Assembly (NCBI GenBank): GCA_030595715.1
Contig: JAUVCN010000005.1
Coordinates: forward strand, 1 to 48,850
Direction: 5' to 3'
DNA from: Thermoplasmatales archaeon
GTDB taxonomy: Archaea; Thermoplasmatota; Penumbrarchaeia; Penumbrarchaeales; Penumbrarchaeaceae
Length of the DNA stretch: 48,850 nucleotides
Below, in pieces: positions 33,629 through 43,400 of this stretch (its first letter is position 1; each line of letters starts with the position of its first letter). The position numbers and the translations under genes are program-made. A model generated the notes under the pieces. The model saw only the letters and a program-made list of their open reading frames with translations. It was not told the DNA's origin and did no database searches.

Positions 33629-34843
33629 ATGAAAATCGGACAGTTCACAGCACTATTGTTTGCATCTCTACTTGGATTCTCACTTTTCTTTGCCGGAGTC
33701 CAGGCTGAGGATACAATTTCATATGCCGATCCTGCGGGCGATGTGGAAAACGATGGACTTGATCCAGCCATCGGTTCGAACGTTGACATATTGGCAATAT
33801 CGATAGATACGTCATCTGATCCCATAGAATTAACATTGACCGTATCCGGATCAATAGACTATTCGGGAGAGGGCATGATATATGTGTTCATGTTCTTTTT
33901 GGATCAGGTAGGAGACGGGTCCGAAAGCACTGCCGTCACAGTATCATTGAATACTGGTACGTTCAGTTCAGACTACGGTTCCATGTTCGGTTTTGGACTT
34001 GAAATATCTGGGAATGGAACTGATACATTGACAGTAAGTGTTCCAAAGAATTCAATTGATGCGGAGACACATCCAGTCCAGGATATCTATGGGATGGTGG
34101 AAGTAACTGATTATGGAACGTACGGATATGCAATAGATACGATCAATGATGACTTCGGTAACATTGAACCTGTCGATGACGATCCCGATGACGACACAGA
34201 TGATGATGATTGGGATGACGATGACTGGGATGAGGATATGATCCCTGACCCGTTGAAGGAGACACCAACCGATACTTCCATCTCGGTAGACATCGAGAAT
34301 GCCGATATCTCCATAGATATTGGCGATGAGATGTTCGAGGTGGAACAGACGATCGATGGGACCACGACGGGAACGGTGGATCACTGTTCAATGACGATCG
34401 TGACCTATTACAAGGATGGAACCTATGATGCCGATGATTGGAACATCGGCCCCGAAGACAATCCAAAAGAATCGTTCATGGGGATCACCTTCGAGAACCA
34501 TTTTTACGGAACCGGTTCCGAGGGACAGGATGACTGGTTGAAATGGGAGCTCTACAACTATGCGAAGGCTCCAAGTGAAATGCTGGACGATGTGCTTGAG
34601 GAAAGCGAAGAACTCGAATCGGGGAACATAACTTCGATCCATATTGTCATCAGGGCATACTCGGATGAGAGTGAGACCATGTGGAACCAGGACTCATCGG
34701 ATGTGACCGATGATTTCATGAAGGCGATCCAGGGAGATGATGGAGATGATAATGGACTTCCTGCGCCTGGTGTGATGTTCATCATCGGAACCTTCGTCTT
34801 GATAGCAATGCTGGGTATCGCAACAAGTTACAGAAAGAGATAA
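33629..34843 (+). CDS. Secreted acidic protein with a C-terminal sorting-like tail
   Basis: 404 residues. The signal peptide 'FTALLFASLLGFSLFFAGVQA' precedes a beta-rich domain ('DPAGDVENDGLDPAIGSNVD', 'ISIDTSSDPIELTLTVSG') like those of secreted cell-surface proteins. An acidic linker with more than a dozen Asp ('DDDPDDDTDDDDWDDDDWDE') follows near residues 190-210, then a second beta domain. The C terminus, LPAPG, a TM (VMFIIGTFVLIAMLGIA) and TSYRKR, has the three-part layout of an archaeosortase or sortase substrate. The start is fixed by GGAGG 7 nt upstream. A strong hairpin follows the stop. The Asp tract may bind calcium. Confidence 0.75.
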   Translation: MKIGQFTALLFASLLGFSLFFAGVQAEDTISYADPAGDVENDGLDPAIGSNVDILAISIDTSSDPIELTLTVSGSIDYSGEGMIYVFMFFLDQVGDGSESTAVTVSLNTGTFSSDYGSMFGFGLEISGNGTDTLTVSVPKNSIDAETHPVQDIYGMVEVTDYGTYGYAIDTINDDFGNIEPVDDDPDDDTDDDDWDDDDWDEDMIPDPLKETPTDTSISVDIENADISIDIGDEMFEVEQTIDGTTTGTVDHCSMTIVTYYKDGTYDADDWNIGPEDNPKESFMGITFENHFYGTGSEGQDDWLKWELYNYAKAPSEMLDDVLEESEELESGNITSIHIVIRAYSDESETMWNQDSSDVTDDFMKAIQGDDGDDNGLPAPGVMFIIGTFVLIAMLGIATSYRKR

Positions 34844-34854
34844 TAGAACAATGA

Positions 34855-34876
34855 ATGAGGGGCAAAAGCCCCTCAT
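34855..34876. terminator. Bidirectional terminator
   Basis: ATGAGGGGC (34855-34863), a four-A loop and GCCCCTCAT (34868-34876) form a perfect 9-bp stem between two convergent genes, with pyrimidine-rich TCTCTTCTTTT following on the forward strand. Confidence 0.75.
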
Positions 34877-34884
34877 CTCTTCTT

Positions 34885-35301
34885 TTATCTGAGATGGAGG
34901 ATCAGTTCATCATAGGCATTGCCCACGATAACTCTCATCTCCTTGTGAGTATCACAGCCATTCGGATCGTTCACGTCCACACGAACATCCCTGATCTCCG
35001 TTACTCCGGTGAACAGTCCCACATCACAGCCAGGACATGTGAAAAAATCCACATTCGGGGCATCCCGCCTCTCCAGAGTATCGGAACATCCCTTGCATTG
35101 GGCCCCATCAACGATCTCGACTACCCTGAATGAATCGATATCTATCCCGGCTCTTTTCAAATTGAAACCGAGGACATCGCACCCGGAACAAGTATAGAGG
35201 ACCTGACCCCCCCAGTTCCACGCCAGGAGTGGGGTCTCGCATTTCGGACAGTGAACATCCGGTCCATCGATCATCAGTTCATAACACTCGGCAGTCGTCA
35301 T
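34885..35301 (-). CDS. Double zinc-ribbon protein
   Basis: 138 residues with four CxxC knuckles: CPKC and CSGC (about 18-42), then CKGC and CPGC (about 70-92), making two zinc ribbons that could each bind one Zn(II). A C-terminal domain ('EIRDVRVDVNDPNG', 'VIVGNAYDELILHLR') follows. There is no DNA-binding helix, so it may act in protein-protein or RNA contacts. It is monocistronic and converges on the secreted acidic protein gene. Family not recognised. Confidence 0.7.
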   Translation of the reverse strand: MTTAECYELMIDGPDVHCPKCETPLLAWNWGGQVLYTCSGCDVLGFNLKRAGIDIDSFRVVEIVDGAQCKGCSDTLERRDAPNVDFFTCPGCDVGLFTGVTEIRDVRVDVNDPNGCDTHKEMRVIVGNAYDELILHLR

Positions 35302-35424
35302 GGGAATTCATCTTCTTAATGCTCAATGAAACAGGATAGATATTGCCTTCTAGCCTGAATTGTTAGGAAGATTCACCAAACTCCCTTCGGATGTATTTAT
35401 ATCCGACCGTTGGAATGTAACCTT

Positions 35425-37722
35425 GTGAGTCCAGAAGAAGAGGTTTTTTTTGACCATCCGATGATAAGGAAAGAGACCATATCCAGAAGGAAATATCAGG
35501 TCGAGATCGCCACAAGAGCCCTCCAGAGACCGACGCTGGTTGTCCTTCCAACAGGTCTCGGGAAGACGATAATAGCCCTGATACTGATAGCCGAAAGGAA
35601 AAAACAAGGAAAGGGACCATTCCTGATGCTGGCCCCCACAAAACCTCTTGTTGAACAACACAGGGCATTCATGGAAAGACACCTCCTTGACACCAATATG
35701 ATCATGCTCACCGGAGAGATCCTTCCGGCAAAGAGAAAGGACCTCTACAAGGAAGGATATTTGATAATCTCCACCCCCCAGGTCATTAAGAATGACATCA
35801 TCTCGGGAGATCTTGATATTGGTATGTTCCAAACGATGATTATCGATGAGGCACACAGAGCTTCCGGAGATTATCCATATGTATTCATCTCCGAGATGTT
35901 CTATGAGAAAAGACCGGAAGGCCTCACACTGGGATTGACGGCATCTCCGGGTCATGAAGTATCCAGGATCTATGAGGTATGCAAGAACATCGGTGCTGAA
36001 TCGATCGAGGTCAGGGTTGATTCCGATCCCGATGTGAAACCCTATATCCAGGAAATGGAGATCACCCGTATCAAAGTGGACCTCTCGGAAGGAATGAGAT
36101 CTGTGATAGGAATACTCGAAAGAGCATTCCTCGATAGGATCGGGAAACTGCAGAGAATGGGTGTCATCAGAAGAGGGCCCAAAACATCGATTAAAGAGCT
36201 CCTTGGAGCTGCTGGAAGGATCCAGGAAATGATCAAGAGAGCAGGGAGCCGGGGTGGTGGGTCCTATTATCAGGCGATGTCCATTCAGGCCCAGGCAATG
36301 AAGATATCGCATGCAATGGAACTTGCAGAGACGCAGGGATCTGAAGCACTCTATCAGTACATAACCCGCCTGGTGAAAGATACCGGTAATCCTGACTGCT
36401 CCAAAGCCACGAGGAAGGTTGTATCGGATCCGCTGTTCTCAATGGCTCTGAACAAGGTTGAAGCTCTGAGAGAGGAGGTCCCAACCAAGATCATCGCATT
36501 GGAAAGAGCTGTCATTCAGAAGCTGCGTGAGGACCCGGAAGCGAGGATCATAGCATTCACCCATTTCAGGGATACTGCATCCTTTGTCTTTGAACGTCTG
36601 AACAAGCTCTATGAAAAGGGGGTCAAACCGGCAAGGTTCGTGGGCCAGGCTTCGAGGGGGAACGATACAGGCCTCTCCCAGAAGGAACAAAAGGAGATCC
36701 TCAATGCTTTCAGATCAGGAGAATTCAATGTTCTGATCGCAACATCAGTTGCCGAGGAAGGACTTGACATACCGGGAGCGGACCTTGTGATCTTCTATGA
36801 GCCGATCCCTTCAGAGATCCGGACCATTCAACGAAGAGGGAGAACCGGAAGACATTCGTCTGGAAAGGTAGTGGTCCTCATATCCCGGGAAACCAGGGAT
36901 GTTGCATATTCTTTCTCTGCCAGAGACAAGGAATTGAAGATGGAAAGACAGTTGATGGCCCTGAGAAGAATGCTATCGAACACACCCATCCCGAAGAGAG
37001 AAAGGAGACCGGAGAAGGCATCCCAACTATCTGATCCCACCAAACCGACACTGGATTCATTTTCCGAGGATCGGGGAATGAAAAAAGAAATGAGACCAGG
37101 GATCATAGTGGATCAGAGAGAGATGACATCCTCTGTTGCGGAGGAGCTGATCAGATCCGGTTTCAGGGTTATAGCAGCCCCATTAGGTGAAGGAGATTAT
37201 CAGATCTCGAATAGGGTAGGGATCGAGCGAAAGACCACACAGGACCTTTCTGATTCATTGATAGATGGAAGATTGTTCGACCAGGCAAAGAGACTGTCAG
37301 AGAGATTTGAAAGGCCGATGATCCTGATCGAGGGAGATGATATCTTCCACAAGAGGAACATCAACAAGAATGCTCTATATGGTGCCCTGGCTTCCATAAC
37401 GCTCAATTTCAACATACCTCTGATGTTCACGAGAGATCCCAAAGAAACAGCTGAATTCATGATGGTCGTCCACAGGAAGGAAGAACAGAAGAATGACAAA
37501 AAGAGATCTGACCATAGAAACAGGAGTGTAACAAAAGATGAGTTGGGGGTTAGAGTTATATCGGCCCTTCCGGGTGTATCTATCGTTATTGCAAAGAGGA
37601 TCAAGGATAGATTCAGGACCATAAGATCGCTTTCCAATGCAACGCTAGAAGAACTTATGGAAGTTGAAGGGATAGGAGAAAAAAAAGCAAGAGAGATCTT
37701 CAATGCATTGAACCAGGAATGA
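35425..37722 (+). CDS. hef: Hef-type helicase/nuclease
   Basis: Archaeal FANCM/XPF relative that unwinds and cuts stalled forks and branched DNA. The helicase half has Q/I motifs 'RKYQVEIATRAL' and 'LPTGLGKTIIAL' (Walker A), DEAH (MIIDEAHRA), 'LTASPG' (motif III) and motif VI 'RTIQRRGRTGRH'. The insert between the RecA lobes is present. The XPF nuclease (about 555-685) has the catalytic 'VGIERKTTQDLSDSLIDGRL' (ERKxxxD). Two helix-hairpin-helices end the chain ('ALPGVSIVIAKRI', 'VEGIGEKKAREIF'). So it is the full fusion, not the split form. The track starts at TTG 35410; an ATTTATAT box at about 35394 favours a leaderless GTG at 35425. Confidence 0.95.
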   Translation: MSPEEEVFFDHPMIRKETISRRKYQVEIATRALQRPTLVVLPTGLGKTIIALILIAERKKQGKGPFLMLAPTKPLVEQHRAFMERHLLDTNMIMLTGEILPAKRKDLYKEGYLIISTPQVIKNDIISGDLDIGMFQTMIIDEAHRASGDYPYVFISEMFYEKRPEGLTLGLTASPGHEVSRIYEVCKNIGAESIEVRVDSDPDVKPYIQEMEITRIKVDLSEGMRSVIGILERAFLDRIGKLQRMGVIRRGPKTSIKELLGAAGRIQEMIKRAGSRGGGSYYQAMSIQAQAMKISHAMELAETQGSEALYQYITRLVKDTGNPDCSKATRKVVSDPLFSMALNKVEALREEVPTKIIALERAVIQKLREDPEARIIAFTHFRDTASFVFERLNKLYEKGVKPARFVGQASRGNDTGLSQKEQKEILNAFRSGEFNVLIATSVAEEGLDIPGADLVIFYEPIPSEIRTIQRRGRTGRHSSGKVVVLISRETRDVAYSFSARDKELKMERQLMALRRMLSNTPIPKRERRPEKASQLSDPTKPTLDSFSEDRGMKKEMRPGIIVDQREMTSSVAEELIRSGFRVIAAPLGEGDYQISNRVGIERKTTQDLSDSLIDGRLFDQAKRLSERFERPMILIEGDDIFHKRNINKNALYGALASITLNFNIPLMFTRDPKETAEFMMVVHRKEEQKNDKKRSDHRNRSVTKDELGVRVISALPGVSIVIAKRIKDRFRTIRSLSNATLEELMEVEGIGEKKAREIFNALNQE

Positions 37723-37787
37723 TGAACGTTCGAACTCCAATATCTGACCAAACGTAGGTGGTCTGGCGGATAAGATGATCTGACCGA

Positions 37788-38036
37788 TCAATGGTCAATT
37801 ACCTCGTAGTCCTCCTCATCAACGTTCTTGGTCTTTTTATCCCAGATGGGAGTGCCCGAGCTTTCCCAATTTGGCCCTTCCGAGTCTGTGAGATACTCCG
37901 GCTTCTTTTCGATCTTCTTTTCATCCGGTGATACCATGAAAGAGACCACCTCATCTGAACCGAAGGTCTCGGTCTTGGGCTCTGGTTCATGCGCTTTCTT
38001 CGGTGTTATTAGAAATGGATTTTCTTCTTCTGGCAT
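37788..38036 (-). CDS. Small acidic protein, unknown
   Basis: An 82-residue, highly charged, proline- and glutamate-rich protein ('EPEPKTETFGSDEVVSFMVS') with no predicted fold; likely disordered. Evidence that it is real: an AATTATATAG box at about 38075-38084 and GGGG 7 nt before the ATG. No motif is recognised. It lies alone between hef (convergent) and the flavoprotein gene. Confidence 0.6.
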   Translation of the reverse strand: MPEEENPFLITPKKAHEPEPKTETFGSDEVVSFMVSPDEKKIEKKPEYLTDSEGPNWESSGTPIWDKKTKNVDEEDYEVIDH

Positions 38037-38172
38037 GTAATTTCCCCAATTGCATATATGGATTCGACTACTATATAATTATGACCACCGTGATATGAAA
38101 AAATGACCATTTTCGGATGGATATTCATGCAATAATTCAACAATGGCACCCTCAATGGAGGATTTGTTATTT

Positions 38173-38748
38173 TTATTGGTCAAGTTTCTTCATTAACCAT
38201 GCCATATTCTCACCAAGGTCCACCATTGTGGCCATACCTTCTTCATCCGAGGTAACATCCCCAATATCCAGCCCAACGCAAAGATTCCAGTATGTGGACC
38301 CGGGAACTATCATTTGCTCCACCAAGAAGAAATAGTTCATATCATTGAATGCAGGCAATGCTCCTGCCCTTCTGACCGCCACGATGGCAGCCCCCACTTT
38401 TTTCCTGAGCATGTAATTATTTGCCTTGACAACCCTGCCCGACCTGTCGATCAGTGCCTTCATCTCCGGAGTGATATTTGAAAAATATACAGGAGAGCCC
38501 AGTATTATGCCATCGGCTTCTTTCATCTTTTTCACAAGGCTGTTAACGATATCATCATCAATAACGCACTTCTCATCCATGTTCTTTGCACAATCGCCAC
38601 ATGCTCTACATCCATGGATCGTTTCTCCAGCAAGCTGTACCATCTCACATTCGATCCCTTCACCCTCAAGAACAGAGAATACCTTTCTCATCATGATCGC
38701 AGTGTTGCCATCCTTACGTGCACTCCCATTGATCCCAAGAACCTTCAT
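38173..38748 (-). CDS. Iron-sulfur flavoprotein (NADPH-dependent FMN reductase family)
   Basis: 191 residues. The flavodoxin-like FMN-binding start 'LGINGSARKDGNT' is followed by the compact cluster motif CRACGDCAKNMDEKC (C-x2-C-x2-C-x7-C), as in methanoarchaeal Isf, and 'ILGSPVYFSNITPEMKALID'. It probably transfers electrons between a reductant and FMN, perhaps reducing oxygen or peroxide; Isf from Methanosarcina does this. The start is supported by GAGGGG 9 nt before the ATG and a TTATAAAATAATT box. It lies downstream of msrB on the same strand, so the two may serve oxidative-stress defence together. Confidence 0.9.
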   Translation of the reverse strand: MKVLGINGSARKDGNTAIMMRKVFSVLEGEGIECEMVQLAGETIHGCRACGDCAKNMDEKCVIDDDIVNSLVKKMKEADGIILGSPVYFSNITPEMKALIDRSGRVVKANNYMLRKKVGAAIVAVRRAGALPAFNDMNYFFLVEQMIVPGSTYWNLCVGLDIGDVTSDEEGMATMVDLGENMAWLMKKLDQ

Positions 38749-38827
38749 GTGAATTTACCCCTCGACATATTGAAATGTCAATTATTTTATAAAAGCGGAA
38801 CGGTATAAGTTACAAGATAGGTGAATT

Positions 38828-39214
38828 TCACACGAGATCGAGCGATGATGAATTGACACAGTAACGGAGACCAGTTGGTTCAGGTCCATCATTGAACAGA
38901 TGGCCCAGATGTCCACCACATCTTGCACAGAGGATCTCGGTCCTGGTAGTTCCATTTCCTTTATCTTCCCTGGTATCGATATTCTCACTTCTTATCACAT
39001 TGAAAAATGAGGGCCATCCCGAACCTGAATCGAATTTTGCATTTGAAGAGAACAGCTCGAGACCACATCCACCGCAAACAAAGGTCCCTGCTTCTTTGTT
39101 GTGAAGGAGCTTTCCTGTAAATGGCATCTCTGTCCCACCTTTCCGAAGAACCTCGAATCGATCCCTTGACAACCGCTTCTTCCATTCATCCTCTGTCATG
39201 ATCAACTCTTCCAT
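38828..39214 (-). CDS. msrB: Peptide methionine-R-sulfoxide reductase
   Basis: Repairs oxidised methionine (R isomer). 128 residues, single-domain MsrB. Catalytic motif 'LRYCVNSSSLD' (Cys). Two zinc-binding CxxC pairs: 'VCGGCGLELF' and 'LCARCGGHLGHLF'. 'KFDSGSGWPSFF' is the substrate-pocket tryptophan region. The start ATG at 39214 lies about 30 bp after a GAATTATAATTTC box, so the leader is short or absent. MsrA is not in the window. It is divergent from the CNNM gene. Confidence 0.95.
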   Translation of the reverse strand: MEELIMTEDEWKKRLSRDRFEVLRKGGTEMPFTGKLLHNKEAGTFVCGGCGLELFSSNAKFDSGSGWPSFFNVIRSENIDTREDKGNGTTRTEILCARCGGHLGHLFNDGPEPTGLRYCVNSSSLDLV

Positions 39215-39332
39215 GGTATCACATCAATGTATCTCAGGTCAATGAAATTATAATTCACCTTAAGAACTTAGACCTTCAAAAAGGTTTTTCATATAGTTGA
39301 ATGTAATACAGGCCCAGTATAGGAGTGACCGG

Positions 39333-40358
39333 ATGGATACCCTGATAGTGATCGGATTCCTGATCGTATTCATGATCGTACTGATCTTCCTTTCAGGATG
39401 GTTTTCCGGGTCTGAAACCGCCCTCACCAACCTCTCCTCTGCAGATATCGCAAGGATGAAGAGGCATAAGGTGAAGAACGTAGAATACATTATAAAATTG
39501 AAAAAGAGGATGGACAAGACCCTGATAACAATACTGATCGGGAACAATATTGTCAATATCGTTCTTTCCTCGATAACTGCACTCATTGCAAACCAATTAT
39601 TTGCGGAACTTGGCGTATCTTTGATGATAGGAATGATAACTTTTCTGGTGATCATCTTTGGAGAGATCACACCCAAGAATTCTGCTATCTTTGACTCTGC
39701 AAAGATCGCAAACAGGAATGCACGGGTCATCTACTTCCTCTCGATCTCCCTAACCCCCCTGATCCTCATGTTCAGATGGATCTCAAAGTCCATTATCCGA
39801 CTGACCCGGGGGAATGAAAAAAGTCAGAACCTGTTTGCATCCGATGATGAGATCAAGGACCTTGCCAGTCTCTCGGAGGAAGAGGGTATCATCAAACCCA
39901 TAGAACGTGAGATAATTCACCGTGTCTTCAAGTTCGGTGACAAGAAGGTGAAGGATGCAATGGTTCCCATGTCCAATGTATTCTGCCTGGATGATGATAT
40001 TTCTCTTGAAGGGGTCAAAGTATCAATAACATCCCGTGGGTTCACCAGAGTGCCAGTGATGGGAGATGACAACAGGATCATGGGATTGATATATTCAAAG
40101 GACCTGATAACAGCGAAAGAGGAAAATATCCCATCAATAATGAGAAAACCTTTCATTGTCCGGGAAACGGATGATGTCACAGACGTTTTCCACAGGATGA
40201 AAACCGAAAGGATACATCTGGCGGTAGTCATGAACAAGAAGGGAGATCATACAGGAATTATTACTCTTGAGGACCTCCTGGAGGAGCTTGTAGGCGAACT
40301 TCATGACGAGTATTTCGAGAAAAAATACTCCAGATACCGGACCAAGGACTATTCCTGA
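39333..40358 (+). CDS. CNNM/CorC-type transport protein with CBS pair
   Basis: 341 residues. The DUF21 (CNNM) membrane domain has about four TM segments ('VIGFLIVFMIVLIFLSGWF' then 'SGSETALTNLS', the signature stretch; 'LIGMITFLVIIFGEITPKNS'). A cytoplasmic CBS pair follows (about 195-325): 'FTRVPVMGDDNRIMGLIYSK' and 'HLAVVMNKKGDHTGIITLED'. CNNM/CorC proteins are linked to Mg(2+) or Co(2+) efflux, with CBS domains sensing nucleotides. The C-terminal transporter-associated domain is missing or very short. The start is the internal ATG at 39333, with AGGAG 7 nt upstream; the track start (39297) adds 12 unlikely residues. Confidence 0.88.
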   Translation: MDTLIVIGFLIVFMIVLIFLSGWFSGSETALTNLSSADIARMKRHKVKNVEYIIKLKKRMDKTLITILIGNNIVNIVLSSITALIANQLFAELGVSLMIGMITFLVIIFGEITPKNSAIFDSAKIANRNARVIYFLSISLTPLILMFRWISKSIIRLTRGNEKSQNLFASDDEIKDLASLSEEEGIIKPIEREIIHRVFKFGDKKVKDAMVPMSNVFCLDDDISLEGVKVSITSRGFTRVPVMGDDNRIMGLIYSKDLITAKEENIPSIMRKPFIVRETDDVTDVFHRMKTERIHLAVVMNKKGDHTGIITLEDLLEELVGELHDEYFEKKYSRYRTKDYS

Positions 40359-40477
40359 GATGATAATATGACCCATATCTTTTGAACCTTATTCCGCGGG
40401 AATTACCAGGATGTAGAAACCGAACTGAACCGATTATTATAAATCGAGACAGGCCCAATCCAGTAACCGGAGATAGG

Positions 40478-43400
40478 ATGAAGATCCGGGCTTTCGTTAT
40501 AATGATCCTAGTTATGTTCGGTCCATTTTTTTCATTGGTCCAAGTTGGATCTTCATCGATCGATCAAGAAATGACAGTTAATAATAACGAGATAATATTG
40601 ACATCAAGCTCCCCCATTCTTATCCTCAATGACACCACGTTCGATGAGCAGGCTTCTACGAATGGATGGCAGGGAAACGGTTCGACATCGGATCCATACA
40701 TCATTGAGGACCTCGATATTAATGCGAATGGTACAGGTTATGGCATTGGTGTTTCCACAACTTACAGCTTCATCATCAGGAACTGCACGATCACCAATGC
40801 TTCAGGTGGAGGTTCGCCTCTTGGTGGGATATCCATCATCAATGGGAATGCAACGATCCACAACAATACCATTTCAAAATGCGGCTATGGCATCAATGCC
40901 GGAGATGGATGCATTATATCGAACAACACATTGACATTCAATAATTTCGCCATCTGGGCAATTGGAGATGAAATGACAATTACAGGGAACAACTGCTCTC
41001 ACAATCCAAATACGGGCATCCACTACCAAGGCATTCTTTCCCTACTGAAGGATAATATGATCAACGACAATGATTTCGGGATCCATTTGGTTGGAGCAAG
41101 CCGGAATTGGCTTGAATCCAATACCATGATCTTCAATGATGATCATGGGATCAAGCTTGATTATGGAAGCAACAATAATACCGTTATTGCCAATGTTGCT
41201 TACAAGAATGATGACGGGATCATGATCGATAGAGGTTCTTCTGGCAATATCATTGTAAATAATTCGATCAAAATGTGCGAGGAAGGGCTATATGTTCTCA
41301 GTGGGTCCGAGAACGAATTCTACGGGAACAGGATGGAAGGATGTTCATTCTACTTTGGCACTTCGTTGGGTTCACTTCTACCAACCATCTATTACCAGAA
41401 AATAACATTGAATAATACCGTCCTTGGACCGATGGGATGGGAACCAGTCCTCTATATTGGCGGACATGGCATGAATAACGCATCGATAACCGACCATGCA
41501 CTGGGTCAGATAATCATGTGGGATGTTGATAACGTTTCAATTTCCAATGTAAATATATTTGGAGGGACAGCTGGTATATTTGCTTTCAATTGCATGAACA
41601 TCACGGTTCAGAATTGCATGATCGAAGAGCATGTGTATGATGGGGTGATCGCATTACATTGTGATCGGATGAATATAACCTCCACCACGGTCACTCGGTC
41701 AAATGTCGGTCTTAACCTCCTTGATTGTGATGACATTCATGTTTTGTCCAATTCGCTTGGATCGAACGAACTGGGATTGGGATCTGATCACGTATCCGGA
41801 ATTCTAGTTGAATCAAATTTATTTGAGTATGGAAGGGGTGGGATCTGGATCCGATCTCAATGCAGTTTTTCAAGAGTGATCAACAACAGATTCTATGATC
41901 AGACATCTTTCAGTCTACAATGTGAATCGGGGAGCAATATTTCAGAAAACCGGATAGGCAAATATCCTTCAACCGCAATGGGACCTGATGATGGTATCAT
42001 CATTAGAGACGGTGCACCTTCACTTTCATCCAACATCATTCAATACTGTAAAAATGGTATCTCTATTGAATATACAGATTCTGTAAGAATAATTAGAAAC
42101 ACCATCCAGTACTGTGATACGGGCATATATGCAATATGGACACGGATGGAATGGATCCACGATAATATCATTAAGGGTTTTAGCAAATCTGGCATACATC
42201 TAGATCATTCAACATTTTCTGATGTACGGGGAAACAAGATCGAGAACAACGGGACATCCGGAACTGGAATTTTTATTTCTCAATCCTACTCACCTGGTCT
42301 TAACAAGAACATACTTCTGAATACATCTATTGACCTTTACTATATTGAAGGTACAGAACCCCCGAAGATAGCAATTTCAAAAGACAATACGGTCAATGGT
42401 GAACCTGTCCATTATTATGGATTCGAGGATCTGAAGGATAGGACCCTTCCAACGAAAGGAGGGCAGTTTATTTTCTTTGGTACCCAGGGCGGAACATTGA
42501 AAGACGTTGAGATGAAAGGAGGATATATCAGGGTTTTGGTGTATGATTCCGTTGATCTGAAGTTGGAGGATCTGAGTTTTCGTGATCCCGAAGATAAAGG
42601 GTTTGGTATTGGGGTAAAGACCGTGTTTTCTGAAAATATTGAGATCAATGATTGTAGATTTGATAATATCAAAGATTTCATTGTGATAAATAACTGTCTA
42701 AATATCGTGATCCTGAATTCAACTTTTACTCAATGTACGGGATCTGCCATAGATTCATATTTTTCAACGTTCGAGGTTAACAAATGCCTGTTTTTTGAAT
42801 GCAACATCGGAGTGGATGCCAAAAGCGACAAGGGATCAAAGATACTCAATTCCCTTTTTGAGGAAGGCGTGGAGGGGATCGTTATCGATCACGTTTCAAA
42901 ATCCACCTCCGTTCAGTACTGCGGATTCATCGAGAACCATGGTTATGGTGTCTGGATAAAAGAGGGAGCCTTTGTCAAGGTCTATGACAACTCCTTCATT
43001 TACAATGGCAGAGAGCTTCCAGAAGGAGGAGACCTGAGGATCGATACGAAGCACAATCAGGTCTTCGGGAACTACTTCTGGGACCATCTGATGCCCGATA
43101 TAAATGGCGATGGATTCGTTGATATCCCATACGAGGGATACATTGGTGAGAATATAACAGAGGGGAATGAGAGATCATATCTCCCTCTCGAGATCCTTGG
43201 AATGCCCCTCGATGTCCGGATATCTCAATTCCTGGGAGACTGCATCCTGAACTGGACGGAACCTGAAATGGGTTGTTATGTCAATTTGACAGGATTTACA
43301 GTTAGAAGAATAGGAACCGGTGACATGATCCCGTTGAGTTGGGATGTTGGCAATGACATGGGGAAGTTCGTTGATGCAGGAGTGGAAGCTTCGGGGGAGA

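Noticed and set aside
34052-34466. Overlapping reverse ORFs in the acidic protein gene
   Set aside because: Artefacts of the Asp-rich codon run (GAT/GAC), which leaves antisense frames open.
37723-37790. tRNA-like sequence (GTTCGAACTCC) after hef
   Set aside because: Only about 65 bp before the next gene, no acceptor or anticodon stem can be formed.
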